64,000 bases of DNA from Ehretia macrophylla (GCA_037974665.1 CM075773.1:63642763-63706762), one strand, 5' to 3'. Shown: positions 47,206-59,945, counted from the first letter of the stretch. Notes: a model not told the origin generated them from the sequence alone. Numbers and translations: made by a program.

Positions 47206-48204
47206 TGATGATTTTTAAAAAAAAAGTTTTTTGGATGAAAAGAACGGGATGAGAGAGAATAAAAAAGAGAAAAAAAAACGTACAATATAAGGGTAAAAAT
47301 GTCATTTTACTAAATTTTTTAACGGCGTTAGTTTAAAAGAGACGGAGGGAGGGTTGGAATTTTTGATAGTTTTGCTAACACAGGGGGGCGGGTTGATATA
47401 TATGGGTTTTACAGGGGAATGGAATGATATTTATCTTTTTATTTATATGTCAACACCAATCATTTTGCACATCTTTTAAATCTAAATATCAAGGATAATT
47501 TGGACTTTTTGGTGCCTACTTTGTCCATATTCTGACCAGCTTTGGCATGTGTCAGTCGCTGGCTCTTTCACTTGTCTTGTCATTTTCGCTACATTTTTGT
47601 CGTAGCCAGAGAGAAATGTTTAGGGATTAAGTGCTATATAGAAAGACATCAAAGTTAATAAATCTTAAATTATTTTCATAAATGTCCTATTAATCTACTT
47701 TCTTGACAAATCTTAAATTAGTTCTTCCTCTGAAACAGATCAATCTAGCCATGAGCAAATTGCAGCCGATTAAGTACTGATAAAGTGACAACTATGACTA
47801 AATGATGATGATAGTTTAAACGGAACAAATTAGAAGACAGTGTTACCAATTCAAAATTGAAAACCGCTTGAGAAAATAATTCCAGTGCTGGCAGAAGCAT
47901 AATTCACACCTCAAATCATATCTTCCAAATTTCTAGTCTGCCCAAGATAACTTGGCACAAATGGTAACCCAAGATGCACAACTAATCAAATTCACCAAAA
48001 AAAAAAGGAAAAGAACAATAAAAGTTATTGAGAATCAAGAAAAAAATAAGTTAAAAACGTATCAAAAAGTGAATTCAATCAAGAAAATAGAGCTCTATCA
48101 AATAGTGAATTCAATCAATAAAATAAATAGAACTAATAATTCAGGGTAAAGAGATCCCATATGTCCAAGCCTTTTTATTATTGTTGCTAAATATCTATCC
48201 AGGG

Positions 48205-49175
48205 CATCAACAAATTATTCTCTAATTTCCCAGCTTTAAAGTATAAGACTGGCTCTTTTTTCTCTGTTACTCACCTCTCATTTGCAGATGACATAATCAT
48301 CTTCTCCAATGGCAGCAAGAGTGCTATTAAAAAGTTGATGAATTTTCTGAATCACTATGAACATGTCTCTAGACAGCAAGTCAACAAAGATAAAAGTGGT
48401 TTAATTATGGACAAAAAAAGTTCCTAGCTCTAGAATCGGCATCATAGCTGGTGCTTCAGATTACAAGCAACAACAATTTCCATTCAAATATCTTGGAGTA
48501 CCCCTTTACAAAGGTGCTAAAAAGTCTGCTCTTTTTGATGAGTTTTTTCAAAAAATTAACAACAAGCTCACAGGTTGGGAACTAAAAACCTTATTCCCAG
48601 AAAAAGACTACAAAGAAGATTGGGAGCCGTTGCCATTCCCCTATTTGAGACATTAGGCCTTTTCGTGCAAGTATGAGTTCGTTGACTGCGTAAGGGCGAT
48701 CCATCTTGAAGACGAATTCCAAGCAAAAACATCAAAGAATTATCTGAGTAGATCTATGTATTGTCAAATATCTTTCACTTGAGAAGCTTGCACTTAGGAA
48801 TACAAGGCGAGGATTGTCAACAGTCCCGAGCATCCTCTCCTTCATGCCTTGTTATTCGATGCAGATAATCCTTCCTACCAAGGAAGTTTTTCATAAAATT
48901 GAAAGACTTTTCAACAAATTCCTTGAGGGAGACAGAGCTGATTCCAAAAAATTGCGTTGGACTTCTTGGCATAAACTTTGTTTTAAAGAGATGGCATTGG
49001 AAAGGAGACTTAAATCTGGCAGCCTCCTTCTATTGTTCTTATGAATGACCACCGTCTTATGTGCCTAATATTGTGAAGTTCAAAAAACCCGCTGTTGGCT
49101 TTTACAAGCTCAACATTGATAGGAGGTGGGGGAATTCTTCGTGACTGTAAGAAGGACCTTATAAAAGGGTTGCAG
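48205..49175 (+). pseudogene. LINE fragment, unit 2: RT joined to RNase H
   Basis: Same composite as 35090-36065: SFADDIIIFSNG near 48275-48315, a thumb segment near 48880-48990 (VFHKIERLFNKFLEGD), then the RNase H start at about 49010-49175. A one-base difference near 48415 shifts the frame relative to unit 1. Confidence 0.8.
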
Positions 49176-49813
49176 TTTTGCAAAGAGAAAAGAATTTGCA
49201 ATTTTTGGCACAAATGGTAACCCAAGACGCACAACTAATCAAATTCACAAAAAAAAAAGCAGGAAAAGAACAATAAAAGTTATAGAAAATCAAGAAAAAA
49301 AAAAGAAGTTAAAAACATATTAGATAGTGAATTCAATCAAGAAATAAAACTCCATCAAATAGTGAATTCAATCAAGAAAATAAATAGAAATAATCATTCA
49401 AGAAAACAAAACATAGAATAGGGTCTAAATTTAGATACATAAACCAAATCACCAAGATAGACAACAGAGAATTGTGTAGGCCATGGGAATTTGTTAGGTG
49501 CGTGGGTGAGTTTGTATTTGTGTATTGGCGGGTAATGGTGTGGCAGTTGAATTTAAGATCGAAAACCCGAAAATGCCCTCCGATTGGTTATGCATAATTT
49601 GTAAACATTCATGTAATTGAATCTGTTCTTGGTTCTTCACTGTTTTGCGTATCAAATTATGAATGAATTTAGACAAGAAGAAGTTAATCAGAGATAGGAT
49701 TCTGAAATGCTTATAATTAACAAACTGCCCATGTAAGAATTTGGGTCATTTGGTGAGTATAGTGTTTCCTAATGCATTATACTAGATTGCATCACAAGTT
49801 ACAGTTATACTAG

Positions 49814-49822
49814 TATATATAT
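49814..49822 (+). promoter_or_regulatory. TATA-like box of the intact NAC gene
   Basis: TATATATAT lies 133 bases before the ATG at 49955. In copy 3 the same place reads TAATATATGTATG, losing four bases of the run. Confidence 0.5.
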
Positions 49823-49954
49823 GTATGCCAATCTAGCTAGCCGCACAATATTCATCATTACAAAACCTAGTTAAGATTGTGAGTTATTGCGGTATTATAG
49901 ACATCAAGAGAGTGATTTGTGAGATTTGTTGGTGATAATATAGGAATAGTGAAG

Positions 49955-51286
49955 ATGAACAGCAGTAGTGTTCATATTCCTGAAGGTTTTCTGTTCATGC
50001 CTTCGGATCAAGAATTGCTTCTATCATTCCTGAGGATAAGGCTTTTGAGGCAGCCATTGCCTTGGGAGGGGATCGTTGAAAGAGACCTTTACGGGGAGAA
50101 AGCAAATCCTTGGGATTTGTTTACCGAGAATGATCCTTGGAACATCCTAGTTACTGATGATGACGATGATTCGAGCAAGGTTAAGAAAACTATCTATGTA
50201 TTTACTAAATTGTCGAAGCTTGGGAGGCAGGGTAATAAGAACGTTATTCGAACAATGGGCTGTAGTAAATGGCATGGACATACGGCGCCAAAAGATATTG
50301 TGAAAGGCAAAACGAAAACGAAAATAGGCTCTAAAAGGATGTTCACGTTTAAGTCGACTAAGAAAGATTTTGATGGAAAAGGGCATTGGATTATGCATGA
50401 ATATTCTCTTCCGGATGATGGCTTGATAGGCATTGGAAGCACGGACTATGTTGTTTGCAGAATTACAAAGGACGAATCGAAAAACTTCAAGAAACAAGAA
50501 AATTCTGAAATCATACTTGTATCAGAAGCTGATACTCAAGATTTGGGCAAGAGAAAGTCGAGAGAGGAGATTTATATTCCCCAAGAAGAGAAGACACCAC
50601 GATGGAGTTTTCCGGGTGAGCATCATGTTACAATTGGTGTCGATACAGATATGGTACAAGGAAATCTTTGGGCTACGGCATCATTCGGAGTGGACTCGAC
50701 CATGTCTATAGAACAGTTGCCTCAATTGCCTTGGTACGCTAATAATGGGTCACAAGCAGAGGCAGAGGTACACATGAACAATGGAGTAATGGAAGCTGCA
50801 AACGAAACTGCCACCAGACCCATGGAAGAATCGATTCAAAACGATATGGTGAATGTTGATGCTTCTGCAGCGAATTCTTACGTGCCTCAGGACCTACAGC
50901 ATCCTATTGCAGATCCTGCAGAGAATATTGATACTTCTGCAGCAAATCCTATTATGCATCAAGGCCTCCATCATTCAGAAAGATTGCATGATGATGATGA
51001 TGATGAGACCAACTTGCAAGACATATTATTAGCAGATAGCGCTGCGGAGCTTGATAGCAATATGAAGGCTGATCATATTTCAAATGGAATTGCCACCAGC
51101 TCCATGGAAGAAGCGGTTCAAAACAATGCGGAGCATATTGACGCTTCTGCAGCAAATCTTGAGATCCTCCGAGACATAGAGAGTTCTACTGTAGAATTTG
51201 AACGTTCGCAAGAGAATGATGAAGAAAATATGTCCTTTATGAATGGCATATTTTTAGGAGATATCCCTGAGGCAGATTCTTTTTAG
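49955..51286 (+). CDS. NAC-domain transcription factor, divergent, intact copy
   Basis: Predicted nuclear DNA-binding regulator of 443 residues, no intron in the reading frame. The frame is open from a GTG 36 bases upstream, but the first ATG is at 49955 and matches the usual NAC start a few residues before subdomain A. Subdomain A: IPEGFLFMPSDQELLLSFL (8-26); B: DLYGEKANPWDLF (44-56); C: TIYVFTKLSK to WHGHTAPKDI (79-115); D: MFTFKSTKKDFDGKGHWIMHEYSL (129-152); E: DYVVCRITKDE (164-174). The usual WKATGKD core of C is replaced by KWHGHTAPKD, which may change DNA contacts. A basic GKRKSREE (198-205) may help nuclear entry. The tail (220-443) is acidic, with an Asp run (346-350) and three D(A/T)SAAN repeats, and could be an activation region. 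No membrane segment. Flanking copies are dead. Confidence 0.9.
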   Translation: MNSSSVHIPEGFLFMPSDQELLLSFLRIRLLRQPLPWEGIVERDLYGEKANPWDLFTENDPWNILVTDDDDDSSKVKKTIYVFTKLSKLGRQGNKNVIRTMGCSKWHGHTAPKDIVKGKTKTKIGSKRMFTFKSTKKDFDGKGHWIMHEYSLPDDGLIGIGSTDYVVCRITKDESKNFKKQENSEIILVSEADTQDLGKRKSREEIYIPQEEKTPRWSFPGEHHVTIGVDTDMVQGNLWATASFGVDSTMSIEQLPQLPWYANNGSQAEAEVHMNNGVMEAANETATRPMEESIQNDMVNVDASAANSYVPQDLQHPIADPAENIDTSAANPIMHQGLHHSERLHDDDDDETNLQDILLADSAAELDSNMKADHISNGIATSSMEEAVQNNAEHIDASAANLEILRDIESSTVEFERSQENDEENMSFMNGIFLGDIPEADSF

Positions 51287-52958
51287 CTCGGCAGAGCTTC
51301 ACACTTCGAATTTCATGCCAGAATCGTTTCGGGATTCATTGGAGCCCAGTTGCTGATTAAGATCTCTTCACAACTTGTTGATATGCTTCAAATTGTCAAG
51401 CTTCTTAAGGAACAATCAGTGATGAAGAAACGAAGAGTGCTAAATTGTAATAGATTTTTTATAGTATATGATCTTCCGATGTAAATTGTAGAACTACGTG
51501 CAGCTTGATCTTTGATGTCACTTGTTGTCAAAGTACGTAGGCAGCCTAATTAAGTGTTCAGCTGCTTTTAAATACAAAATCTAATTTTGTGTATTTCTTC
51601 ATAAATATTACAAACTCATAAAGTTTTGTTTCATAAAGTACTTACTTGATCAGTTTTTAGTACATTTGGTTTACTCTCCTTACAAATGCAATTGTGTTGT
51701 CAATTTTGTTCTCTGATACTGTTGGAGTTTATGGATTGCTTTTAGTTTTCACCAATTTAGCGTGTCAAAACAATAAAAGCTTCAGCAGATGTGTATTAAA
51801 TAAAATTTCAGCTCGATGCTAATGTGTTCTAATGCAGAATAAGATTCAGCAGCCATATTGACCCATAAACCAATTACAATAGTAGCTAAGAATCTGTTTT
51901 TCACAGATATACTCCTACACAAAAGATGCAGAATCATCGCCAATGCTTCCCAATTATCAGCTAGTCATATAAAATAACTTGTCTGAGACATAAATAGAGG
52001 GGTTACACTTTAAAACGATCTTTTGAGCATGAGAAACCTACTGTCGCGTCACGTGAGCCCTGCTACGATGCCACATATCATGAGGACGTATTTCCTAAAT
52101 AGAATAGCGATGGAAGCACCACAAATATATTCGCTCGTACCTCAATTGAAAGCATAAAGAGTAGTACCACATACAAATAGACATTCTTTTATATGGAAAT
52201 CACAATTTCTTTTATTGGTTTTCTTTACTCTTTCCTTTCTTCTTCTTTTTTTTCAGAACAATGAGGGATGGGGTAGAATATAAGTGAATACAAAAAAAAA
52301 TGGCATGTTTCAGGTTCCATACCCTTTGTTCTTTTTTGTTCTGGCATGCCAATTAAATGTTACAACTCTAAGAGGCCCTTCCTTTTTTTTTATTTTCTTT
52401 GGGTTACAATAAAGGCTGAAATTGTGGTTAGAACTCAAAATATCCTATTACATCTGTTGCTACCCGACGATTCCATCTAATTGTTTGGTCACTTAGGCTC
52501 TTTTATGTATTAAAGAACTTGTTTTTTAACCATGTAGCTGAGAAAAAGTTTGAAGGAGTCGACTTTGTGAACTCTAATTTGACTGTGTCATGATTTGAAA
52601 CAGTATTCGTATATAGCCTAAGATAAGTCCCTCCAGAGAAAAGATCGCATGTGACATAAAGTGCATTTTTAGGGAAGTAAGATTGTGTATTATTTACAAA
52701 AATACGTAGAAAGTTACAGGATTCACATTAATAACCTTTTACTCGGTTATTATAACAACAAGCATCTAGATAAGGATGTCATTTTCAAAGTTCCATACTC
52801 TACAAATATCCCTATTGTTAGCGTAGTTCCTAAACTTTTCAGTGCTGAGTTAGAATCCTATTCTAACTAAGAATTTTTGTGGTTCCGGATGATCCAGCTA
52901 TATATAGAAGAACCAGGAACCGAGAGCAGTGTATAATTTGTACTTGATCCCAAGTTGA
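51287..52958. other. Downstream region of the intact NAC gene
   Basis: The first 500 bases presumably hold the 3' UTR; TAAATAAAA near 51795 is a possible poly(A) signal. Nothing else is recognisable. A 61-codon frame at 52685-52870 is not open in unit 1. Confidence 0.4.
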
Positions 52959-53333
52959 ATCTTTATAAATAGTTGTTCCTCACTTGGTGCCCTACTCATA
53001 GATATCTTAAATTCCTTTCTTTTCGTAAGTGGAAAAATAGAAACACGAAAAGAACAGTCTGAGTGTTGTATTCCGAAACATCTTGTTGTCACAATTGAGG
53101 ATGATCCATGTAGTGATTTGGTCCCAATTTCACAAATTGGCTTTGTATTTGGTAAGTTCCACCCCTTTCCTTCAAATTCTTCAGAAAAATTCACATTCGA
53201 GAAACAAATGATCTGGTCTCTAATCCTTAGTGACAAAAAATGCATTCGGGGTCAATTGGGATTCCTCAAGAAACAAGTGGAAAAAAAGTTGGTAACTTAT
53301 CAAGCCATGCATGCCATGCACAAAAACACATGA
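52959..53333 (+). pseudogene. Unrecognised coding-like stretch, conserved between units
   Basis: The plus frame is open for 124 codons from a stop at 52956 to TGA at 53331, with segments such as FVSGKIETRKEQSECCIPK, PISQIGFVFGKFHPFP and IRGQLGFLKKQVEKKL. The first ATG in frame is at 53118. The composition looks protein-like and the unit 1 copy (about 39880-40205) keeps the same residues across a frameshift. I do not recognise the family. It could be a remnant exon or part of a transposon protein; chance cannot be excluded. Confidence 0.35.
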
Positions 53334-53782
53334 TTGGGTACAGGGAAAATCCACATGGGGAACCGTGGGGGTTGCAATCCCTACTGACTTAAAAAAAAAA
53401 TGTTTAAAATTCTATGTATTTTTCAGAAAAAAAAATAGATATATATCTATGTATTTTAGTTTTAAAAAAATAGTTACTCCCGTTGACAAAAAAATTGAAT
53501 CTGCCCCTACTTAAATATGTGATACTTGAGCCATATGATTCTGGACCAGTACACAGGATTGCATTTTGGCCTGATAAGATTCCATGTAGAGGAAACTGAG
53601 AAGTAACCATCTAACCTGCTAAGTAACTTTGTCTTGTCTATTTATGCTCGGAAGAATTCCTCCTAAATTCTCAGCAATATTGTAAAAAAGAGAGTCGTTA
53701 TTTAGAAGTTCGGACCCTTTTTTTGGGTGTCTTAGGGGAGAAATTGACTTTTTTAACACATACTCACTCAAATTGGCATGGC

Positions 53783-54354
53783 CATTGGGGGAGCCAAGTG
53801 GACTTGAGGGGATGCATGAAATTTGAAGAAAAAAAAATGTCTCTTTTTTTTTAATACCCTCTTATGTTTATTTTTTTCCCTTTCCTCTTGCTTTTCTCTC
53901 TTCATTTTCTATTTCTATTCTCTTATTCTTAAATAATTTTTTAATTTATTTTCTATATTTGGAAGACTATTTGTATTTATCATTGTGTATGAATTTCAAT
54001 TCATTTATTTTTAGAATATTTTTAACATTTTTAAGTTATACTTTTCTAGTTTAATTGTACATTTATTTCAATTTTAAACTTTGTGAATGAGTTTTAGATT
54101 CTTTTTTATTTTTAATTGATTATTTTGTGTCTTTAATTAAACAGTTCGAATTTGAATACTCACAAATTTTTTATTTTTAAATGTTGTAATCTCTTATCAT
54201 CAAATTGAGGATTCTAAGCACAAAGTCAATAGCTTTTTTCGTAATTTATATAAAAACAAATTTGTGTAAATCGGTATCCCTGATCTCTGTTACTGATTCT
54301 GCCACATATTTCCTTTTAACTCTTGGTGTCTGGCTTTGCCACTGAGCATGGCCC
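53783..54354 (+). mobile_element. hAT-like MITE, unit 2 copy
   Basis: Counterpart of 40664-41222 with the same ends and the same flanks, GGCATGGC (53775-53782) and AGCATGGC (54355-54362). The insertion therefore predates the segmental duplication. Confidence 0.75.
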
Positions 54355-54678
54355 AATTAATTTGTTTTCAATCGGAACATCAAGCAGCGTTAACTGCCCA
54401 ATTCCATACACCTCTCGCGATAAACTCCTCAATTGTCGCATTCAGACTCCAACCATCTCGATGTTCCAAAATCTTCTTTTTGATATCTATCTAATTTGCT
54501 TTTATTCATAAAAGAAGCAAGCATTGTAATATTAGCATTTACACTTACTTCTAAGTTGCTTTTGACAGTTTGTTGGATTTGCCTTTTGGCTAATGTTAAC
54601 TTTATACAGTTGCACTTCATTCTGGATTGTTTCTATCACTTTTGATGCATAGTATTATTAGAATGTTATAACCAAAAA

Positions 54679-54697
54679 GAGAGAGAGAGAGAGAGAG
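54679..54697 (+). repeat. (GA)n microsatellite, unit 2
   Basis: Counterpart of 41554-41575, slightly shorter. Confidence 0.9.
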
Positions 54698-54730
54698 TTG
54701 AAATTACAAAAATTGAACATGCCATAAATC

Positions 54731-54843
54731 ATTTGGTCTAGTAATATGATTCTCATTTTAGAAAGGAGAGCTTTAGAGATCGTGTTTTGTGTATAACATC
54801 TTAAATGATGTAAATAGTTTACACCTCCCTTAAATAAATAAAC
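54731..54843 (+). mobile_element. SINE (tRNA-derived), unit 2 copy
   Basis: Counterpart of 41609-41720 with the same head and tail. Confidence 0.6.
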
Positions 54844-54859
54844 ATAGCGTATAAAAATT

Positions 54860-57560
54860 TATTATGTTTTCTTGGACATTATAGGAGGCAGTTTTCTTAA
54901 CCATGGCTTATAATAATAGCTAATTTTTTATTCCTTTTATTTTGACATGTTGATTCTAGACCACGGCCTATAACTATATATATTTGAAATCGAATACAAA
55001 GTAGGCAGTGGCTTTTCTTTATTTGTTATAATACTGATGATCCAAAGCTAATTGAGTGTAAAATACAAACACTTTGTCCTAGAGATGATTTATCTATCGT
55101 AATGCTTTAAATAGAAGACACTTGAGAAAGGGAACAACAATCCGAGAGTTGATTCATCTCTTTTATCTTTCTTCAAAAATAAAGGAGGACATTTAAAATA
55201 GACCTCCAAAAGATAGACTAGATCCATCATTTAAGATCCAATGCATTGTATGTCCTAATATTTGACCATAATTACACCCTCGTTATATTTTAGTGAAAAC
55301 AAATAACGCATGAACTAATTAGAAAAAAGAAAAATCATGCATGAACTATTAAGGGGTCTATTGAAGCCCAAGGTTAATTAGCCCAATTGAGCCAATGAAG
55401 GGGACACTTTGGACTTCATCTCTCTCCTCCTCCTTATGTCACATAATTTTCTTATAATGATATCTATTGTGCACTTGACGAAAGTGCCCTACAAATGGCA
55501 TTGCCCTATAGAATTATCATATGTAAGAAATTAATAGAATTTTTTTTTTGTGCTAAGACGTAAACGCTTTCTTTTGTTGGTAATGGTTAAAATATTTATA
55601 ATGTATAGTTAACGCAAAAACTGAATTACATTGTTTTCCAAAAATTAGCTAATTATACCATCTCGGATTTCAGTATACACTTTCTATATCATTTTATATT
55701 TATTATTAATTAAGACAAAAATAGGATAAAGGCTAAAAAAAACCTATTCCAAATAAAAATTTCATTACTGATAGGGGTGTAAACCCCAGCAAGGCAGGCC
55801 TTCCCGACCTGTGGTGGTGCAACCTGTCCCATGGCCGACCCGCTCTGTTTCCTCATCATGGCAGTCACTTCTAATATGACTTCTAATATGACATAAAGGC
55901 AATACCCAACTTTAACTCTTGGACAATAGTTTTCTCCGCTAGACAATAATTTTATCAGCTGGATATTGAACTCGGGCAAGCATGAACAGGTCGGGCAAGA
56001 TTAGATATTAATTGCTGCATGTAATCAATGTTAGTATAAATAGTCCACACACCAGTCATTGAGCTCGGACATACTAATCATTCTAATACCCGAGAGGAAA
56101 CACGGGCCACCACTCCCGCAGTTCCTCCCTTTTTTTGCAGGTCAGGTAGCTTGAGATTGGATTATTGAGCTCAGGTGGACCAATATTTTCCACTCTTATC
56201 AATTACCCAAAGCTACCCAGTGAGGTTAATAATTACCTATTATCAAATTCTAGGACTAACTAAATACAGTATAGGGGTGTTAGATCATAAATGAAATAAT
56301 GACTAACATAAAAAATTATAAAAGAATACCTTGTCAATTATTCTCAAAATTATTCTACGCTTCTATTGAAATATAATATGAGCAAATTAAGTTACTCTAA
56401 TGGTATCCCTATCAAATACCTAATATATCATCAATTCCATATTCATCCCTTGATTCTAACAAACTTTACAGTTTAACTAGGAGTAATAATTTATATCACC
56501 CATGTGATGTTTTTATCATCTCTTTTATATAGAAAGAATTTATGTATTAAATATTAACTTTTTTACTATATGATAAAAACATTATTATACAAAAACGAGC
56601 AAAGCAGAGGTCTTAGAAATAACTTTCATTTCAAAGCGGCAATTGTTTTCACTAACACGGGACACCATCACAAGTTTACCATGTTTTAGTTCATAGCTTG
56701 GAAAGGTGACATTATTACCATTTTTAAGGCATTTTCGAAGTGCAAAATATCAATTAAGTGATAATGTTTTATAATTGGACGTATAGCTCTCTTCATTAAG
56801 TGAATTTAATTTAGCCAACAGCTCTAAATCCATTCCTCCTCTCTTTTCTCTTGTTTATCGACGTTTTTACCAAAAACTCAAAAGGCCGGCGGATAAATTC
56901 GGAATGCCATTTTAACACTCTCTTTGAAATGAGCAATATTGGCTAACCTCAGAAAATGAAGCAAAAAATCACCTCTCTCCACTAATTCCTCGCCAATTAA
57001 TTACCATTTGTAAATTGTCTCGTTGTTTCCACCACACTATTTGTAAATTTGCTCTCGAAACAATCCACCCAAGCCCAGATTTTAAAATTTTTTCATTTTT
57101 GGCCCATTCTTGATCATCATTGTTGTTGGAAAATCATTCCCTAGTTTGATATTTACAAAAGAAAAATTGTATCTTTTTTTTTTTTGGAAAAGCTCCAAAA
57201 GATTTCCCCATTAGAGCTTCTTGATCTTCAGCCCTCTTGCTTTTAGGGGGCTTTTGATCAAGTTGACCCAAATTTTAGCTCCAAATTGCTAGTTGTTGTG
57301 ACAAAGCATGACAATTTCATGATCAGATTTATTAAGATACTTTAGCGGTTCACATAGCATCCTAAGGAATTTGATGGCTTTGTCTAGTTGTCATATTCAA
57401 AGTACAAAAATAGTTCAAAGTGCAAAAGCTATCCGAAGACATTGCTGGTGTGTGTGCATATTGATGTGTGTCTTATTAGAGAATGAAAAGAAAATGAAGT
57501 GGCAAAGAAAATGAAAAAGAAAAAGAAGAAAAAACAATATATATATATAAAAAATGAGAA
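54860..57560. other. Noncoding remainder of unit 2
   Basis: Matches 41740-44440 of unit 1. No gene is seen. At 57558-57562 it jumps directly to sequence corresponding to 44863 of unit 1. Confidence 0.4.
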
Positions 57561-57565
57561 AGTGA

Positions 57566-59774
57566 AACTAAACATACGTATTCCTTCCTTACCTTTTCGT
57601 GAACAAAGATAACAAAATTGCATTTAATCGACTTGTTCTTGTTATTTGAATCATTATGTGCCTATACTACATTAAAAAGAAGTAGAATTAAGGATAAGTA
57701 AAAAGGAGAACAGAAAGAAAGAAGCATAATAAGGGCATTATGGTACATAAGCTATTTTAAGCTAGCAATTAACATGTGGCAACACTAGAACTTTCTATCT
57801 AAGCCAAACAAAGTCATAAAATCTAACAAAAAAAAAAGAAAAAAAAAAGAAGATAAGAGAGAGATGTGAGATATCGTTATAAGAGAAGAAAAAAAAAGAG
57901 AAAGCAAACAACTAGGGCAAAACCGTGAGGGAAGAAGAGAGAAGGAAAAATAAGAAAAATAAGGGAAATCCTGTTTTCTGACTCAATTTCTAGCTCTTTT
58001 GTGCTTTCTCTACAAGAATAAGGCGAGGGGTTCATGTATTTGTGTATTTTCTTGTAGTTTAAAGAGTGGTAAGTTTATGTGAATGCTAGGAAATGATGGT
58101 CTAAGCAATAAAATTTCATATTAACATGATCAATGCAAAGAACTTGTGCAAAATGCTTTAGAAAGTTAGAAATTTCGTATGTAGTTTAATATGTAGGTTA
58201 TGGTTATATTATGGTATGGTAGACTTAGCTATGGAATCATGTTCTAGAATGTTTATTGCAAGAATTTGTGTATTATAACTCTTGGTAGTTAGAATTTTAT
58301 GTAAATGATCTAGTTGTGTAGTATGTTGCATAATATGTAGTTTATGTGTTTGATAAAATGCTTGAATGATTATTCTTGGCTCAATCGAATTGCTCAACAC
58401 CTACATATATGTAAATTCATGCAAATAAGGCTTAAAAGGTCAAAATTTAGCCTTTTTGGGGTGGTTTCGCGGCTGAACAGTATTTTTCAGCATTTTCCAA
58501 TAGTTCCAGCATTTTCTAGCTTTGGATTTCAAGTGGAATGTTACTTTCTTTTTGTTGCTAGTTAACTGGATGCTTAAATTGTTACTAAACTTAAAGGTAC
58601 TCCCGAGCAAGCTTCTAGCTATTGGAAAATGGGTAAAATATATGTGTATGCAAGTGAATGTCTTAAAGGAATGCTTAAGTGGATATAATTTCATACGTGT
58701 TTGTACTTTGATTATTAATGATTATGGAGTGATATCGCTTATTCTAATATGAGAGGGGCAACCTACTTTGTTGTCCTCTCATTTTAAGTGCTCACTGAAT
58801 GAATGTTTTAATGATTGAATGCGTGATATCGTAATGTTGCAATCTTTAATCGAGACACGGTTGTATTGTGTCTCCACTGGGCGGCAGTGGGCTTGCCAGT
58901 GCTTACATGACCTCCACGACATATTCCCTTACTCGCTTGGTCGGTAAAGGCCTTGTGGTGTTGGATCGTAGGATTTTGAGATATATCTAGAGTATACCCA
59001 CTAGTGATATAAGGGATTATCTACATCGCAATCGCAAAGGAGCAAAGAAGTGGGAGTGATAAGGTTGGAATGAAATCGTATCCTTTACTTGAGTGTTTAT
59101 ATAGTTTTATATTACTTCATTGAGTGCTTTCATGCTTCTTGTTATTGTCTAATGCCTACTTAATGTATATTTATTGCTTTCATACATGTTACTTGGCATA
59201 TGTGCATCATGAAAAGGTTTTCAAAAGCCTCCCCGTACCCCCCTCACTGAGCTAGTGGTTGATCACCCCATTTATTCAACAAATTCAGGTGAAGGTGAAG
59301 CTGAAGTAGCCCCTCAAGAAGAAGATTGAAGATAATTTGCTTGTTTCCTTAAAAGGTTGGCATGTGTTTTGGCTATGATCTAGGAATGTGGATTATGATG
59401 TTTTGCAAGTTGTAAAGCTCGTTTTGCAACAAAGTTTCATTGTGCATGTATTGGATCACAGTTTTTGTTTTGTAGAAATTAAATGAGCTAGTTGTAAGTT
59501 TATGAACTACATTGGAAATGTAACTAAAGCACATTTAGCTTACTTTTGGACTTGGAATTGTAAATGTTGCTAGGTTTGTATAGACTTATTATGGAAAAAT
59601 GTTGTGTTTAACATGATATGCATAAACAGAGTTTCAAGAAGTTGTCTTGTGTATTTGTTGTTGGCTTTGAGCATAATTGTACAGGTGTTGGAATATCCAT
59701 AATACAGAGAAAACTCTGTCCGATTTTTGTCGTGTTCAAACTTGACTTCTAGGAAGGGGTTGAGGGTGCAGACA
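57566..59774 (+). repeat. LTR-like segment spanning the unit 2/unit 3 junction
   Basis: Matches 44863-47027. About 40 bases at 57765-57805 (with AACATGTGGCAACACTAG) are present here but absent from the unit 1/2 junction. The shared LTR motif is at 58973-59000 in a more eroded form, and the segment ends GGGTGCAGACA at 59774. Confidence 0.55.
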
Positions 59775-59945
59775 TCGAGGGGTAGGGTAGGATGGGGGTA
59801 CTGAAGTGGGATGGGGTGGGCTGGGTGGAGCTAATGGGGGGTAGGGTGGAGGGGTAGAAGGTGGCTAACGGGGTATGGGGTATGGGGTGGTGGGCTGAGT
59901 GGCTGACAGTGGGGATGGGGGGTTAGGAGGGGTGAGGTGAGGAAG
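59775..59945 (+). repeat. G-rich minisatellite-like tract, unit 3
   Basis: Counterpart of 33891-34075 and 47028-47205; shorter by a GGGGTGT-type unit near 59880. Confidence 0.85.

Larger units (their letters stand above)
45476..58222 (+). repeat. Tandem segmental duplication, unit 2 (12.7 kb)
   Basis: Middle unit. It is collinear with unit 1 and, from 58223, with unit 3. It lacks the 418 bases at 44443-44861 of unit 1 but keeps the LINE RT fragment that unit 3 has lost. It contains the only intact NAC gene. Confidence 0.95.

Noticed and set aside
46989..47305. Pro/Ser-rich minus-strand frames opposite the G-rich tract
   Set aside because: They are simply the complement of the G-rich array and change length with it.
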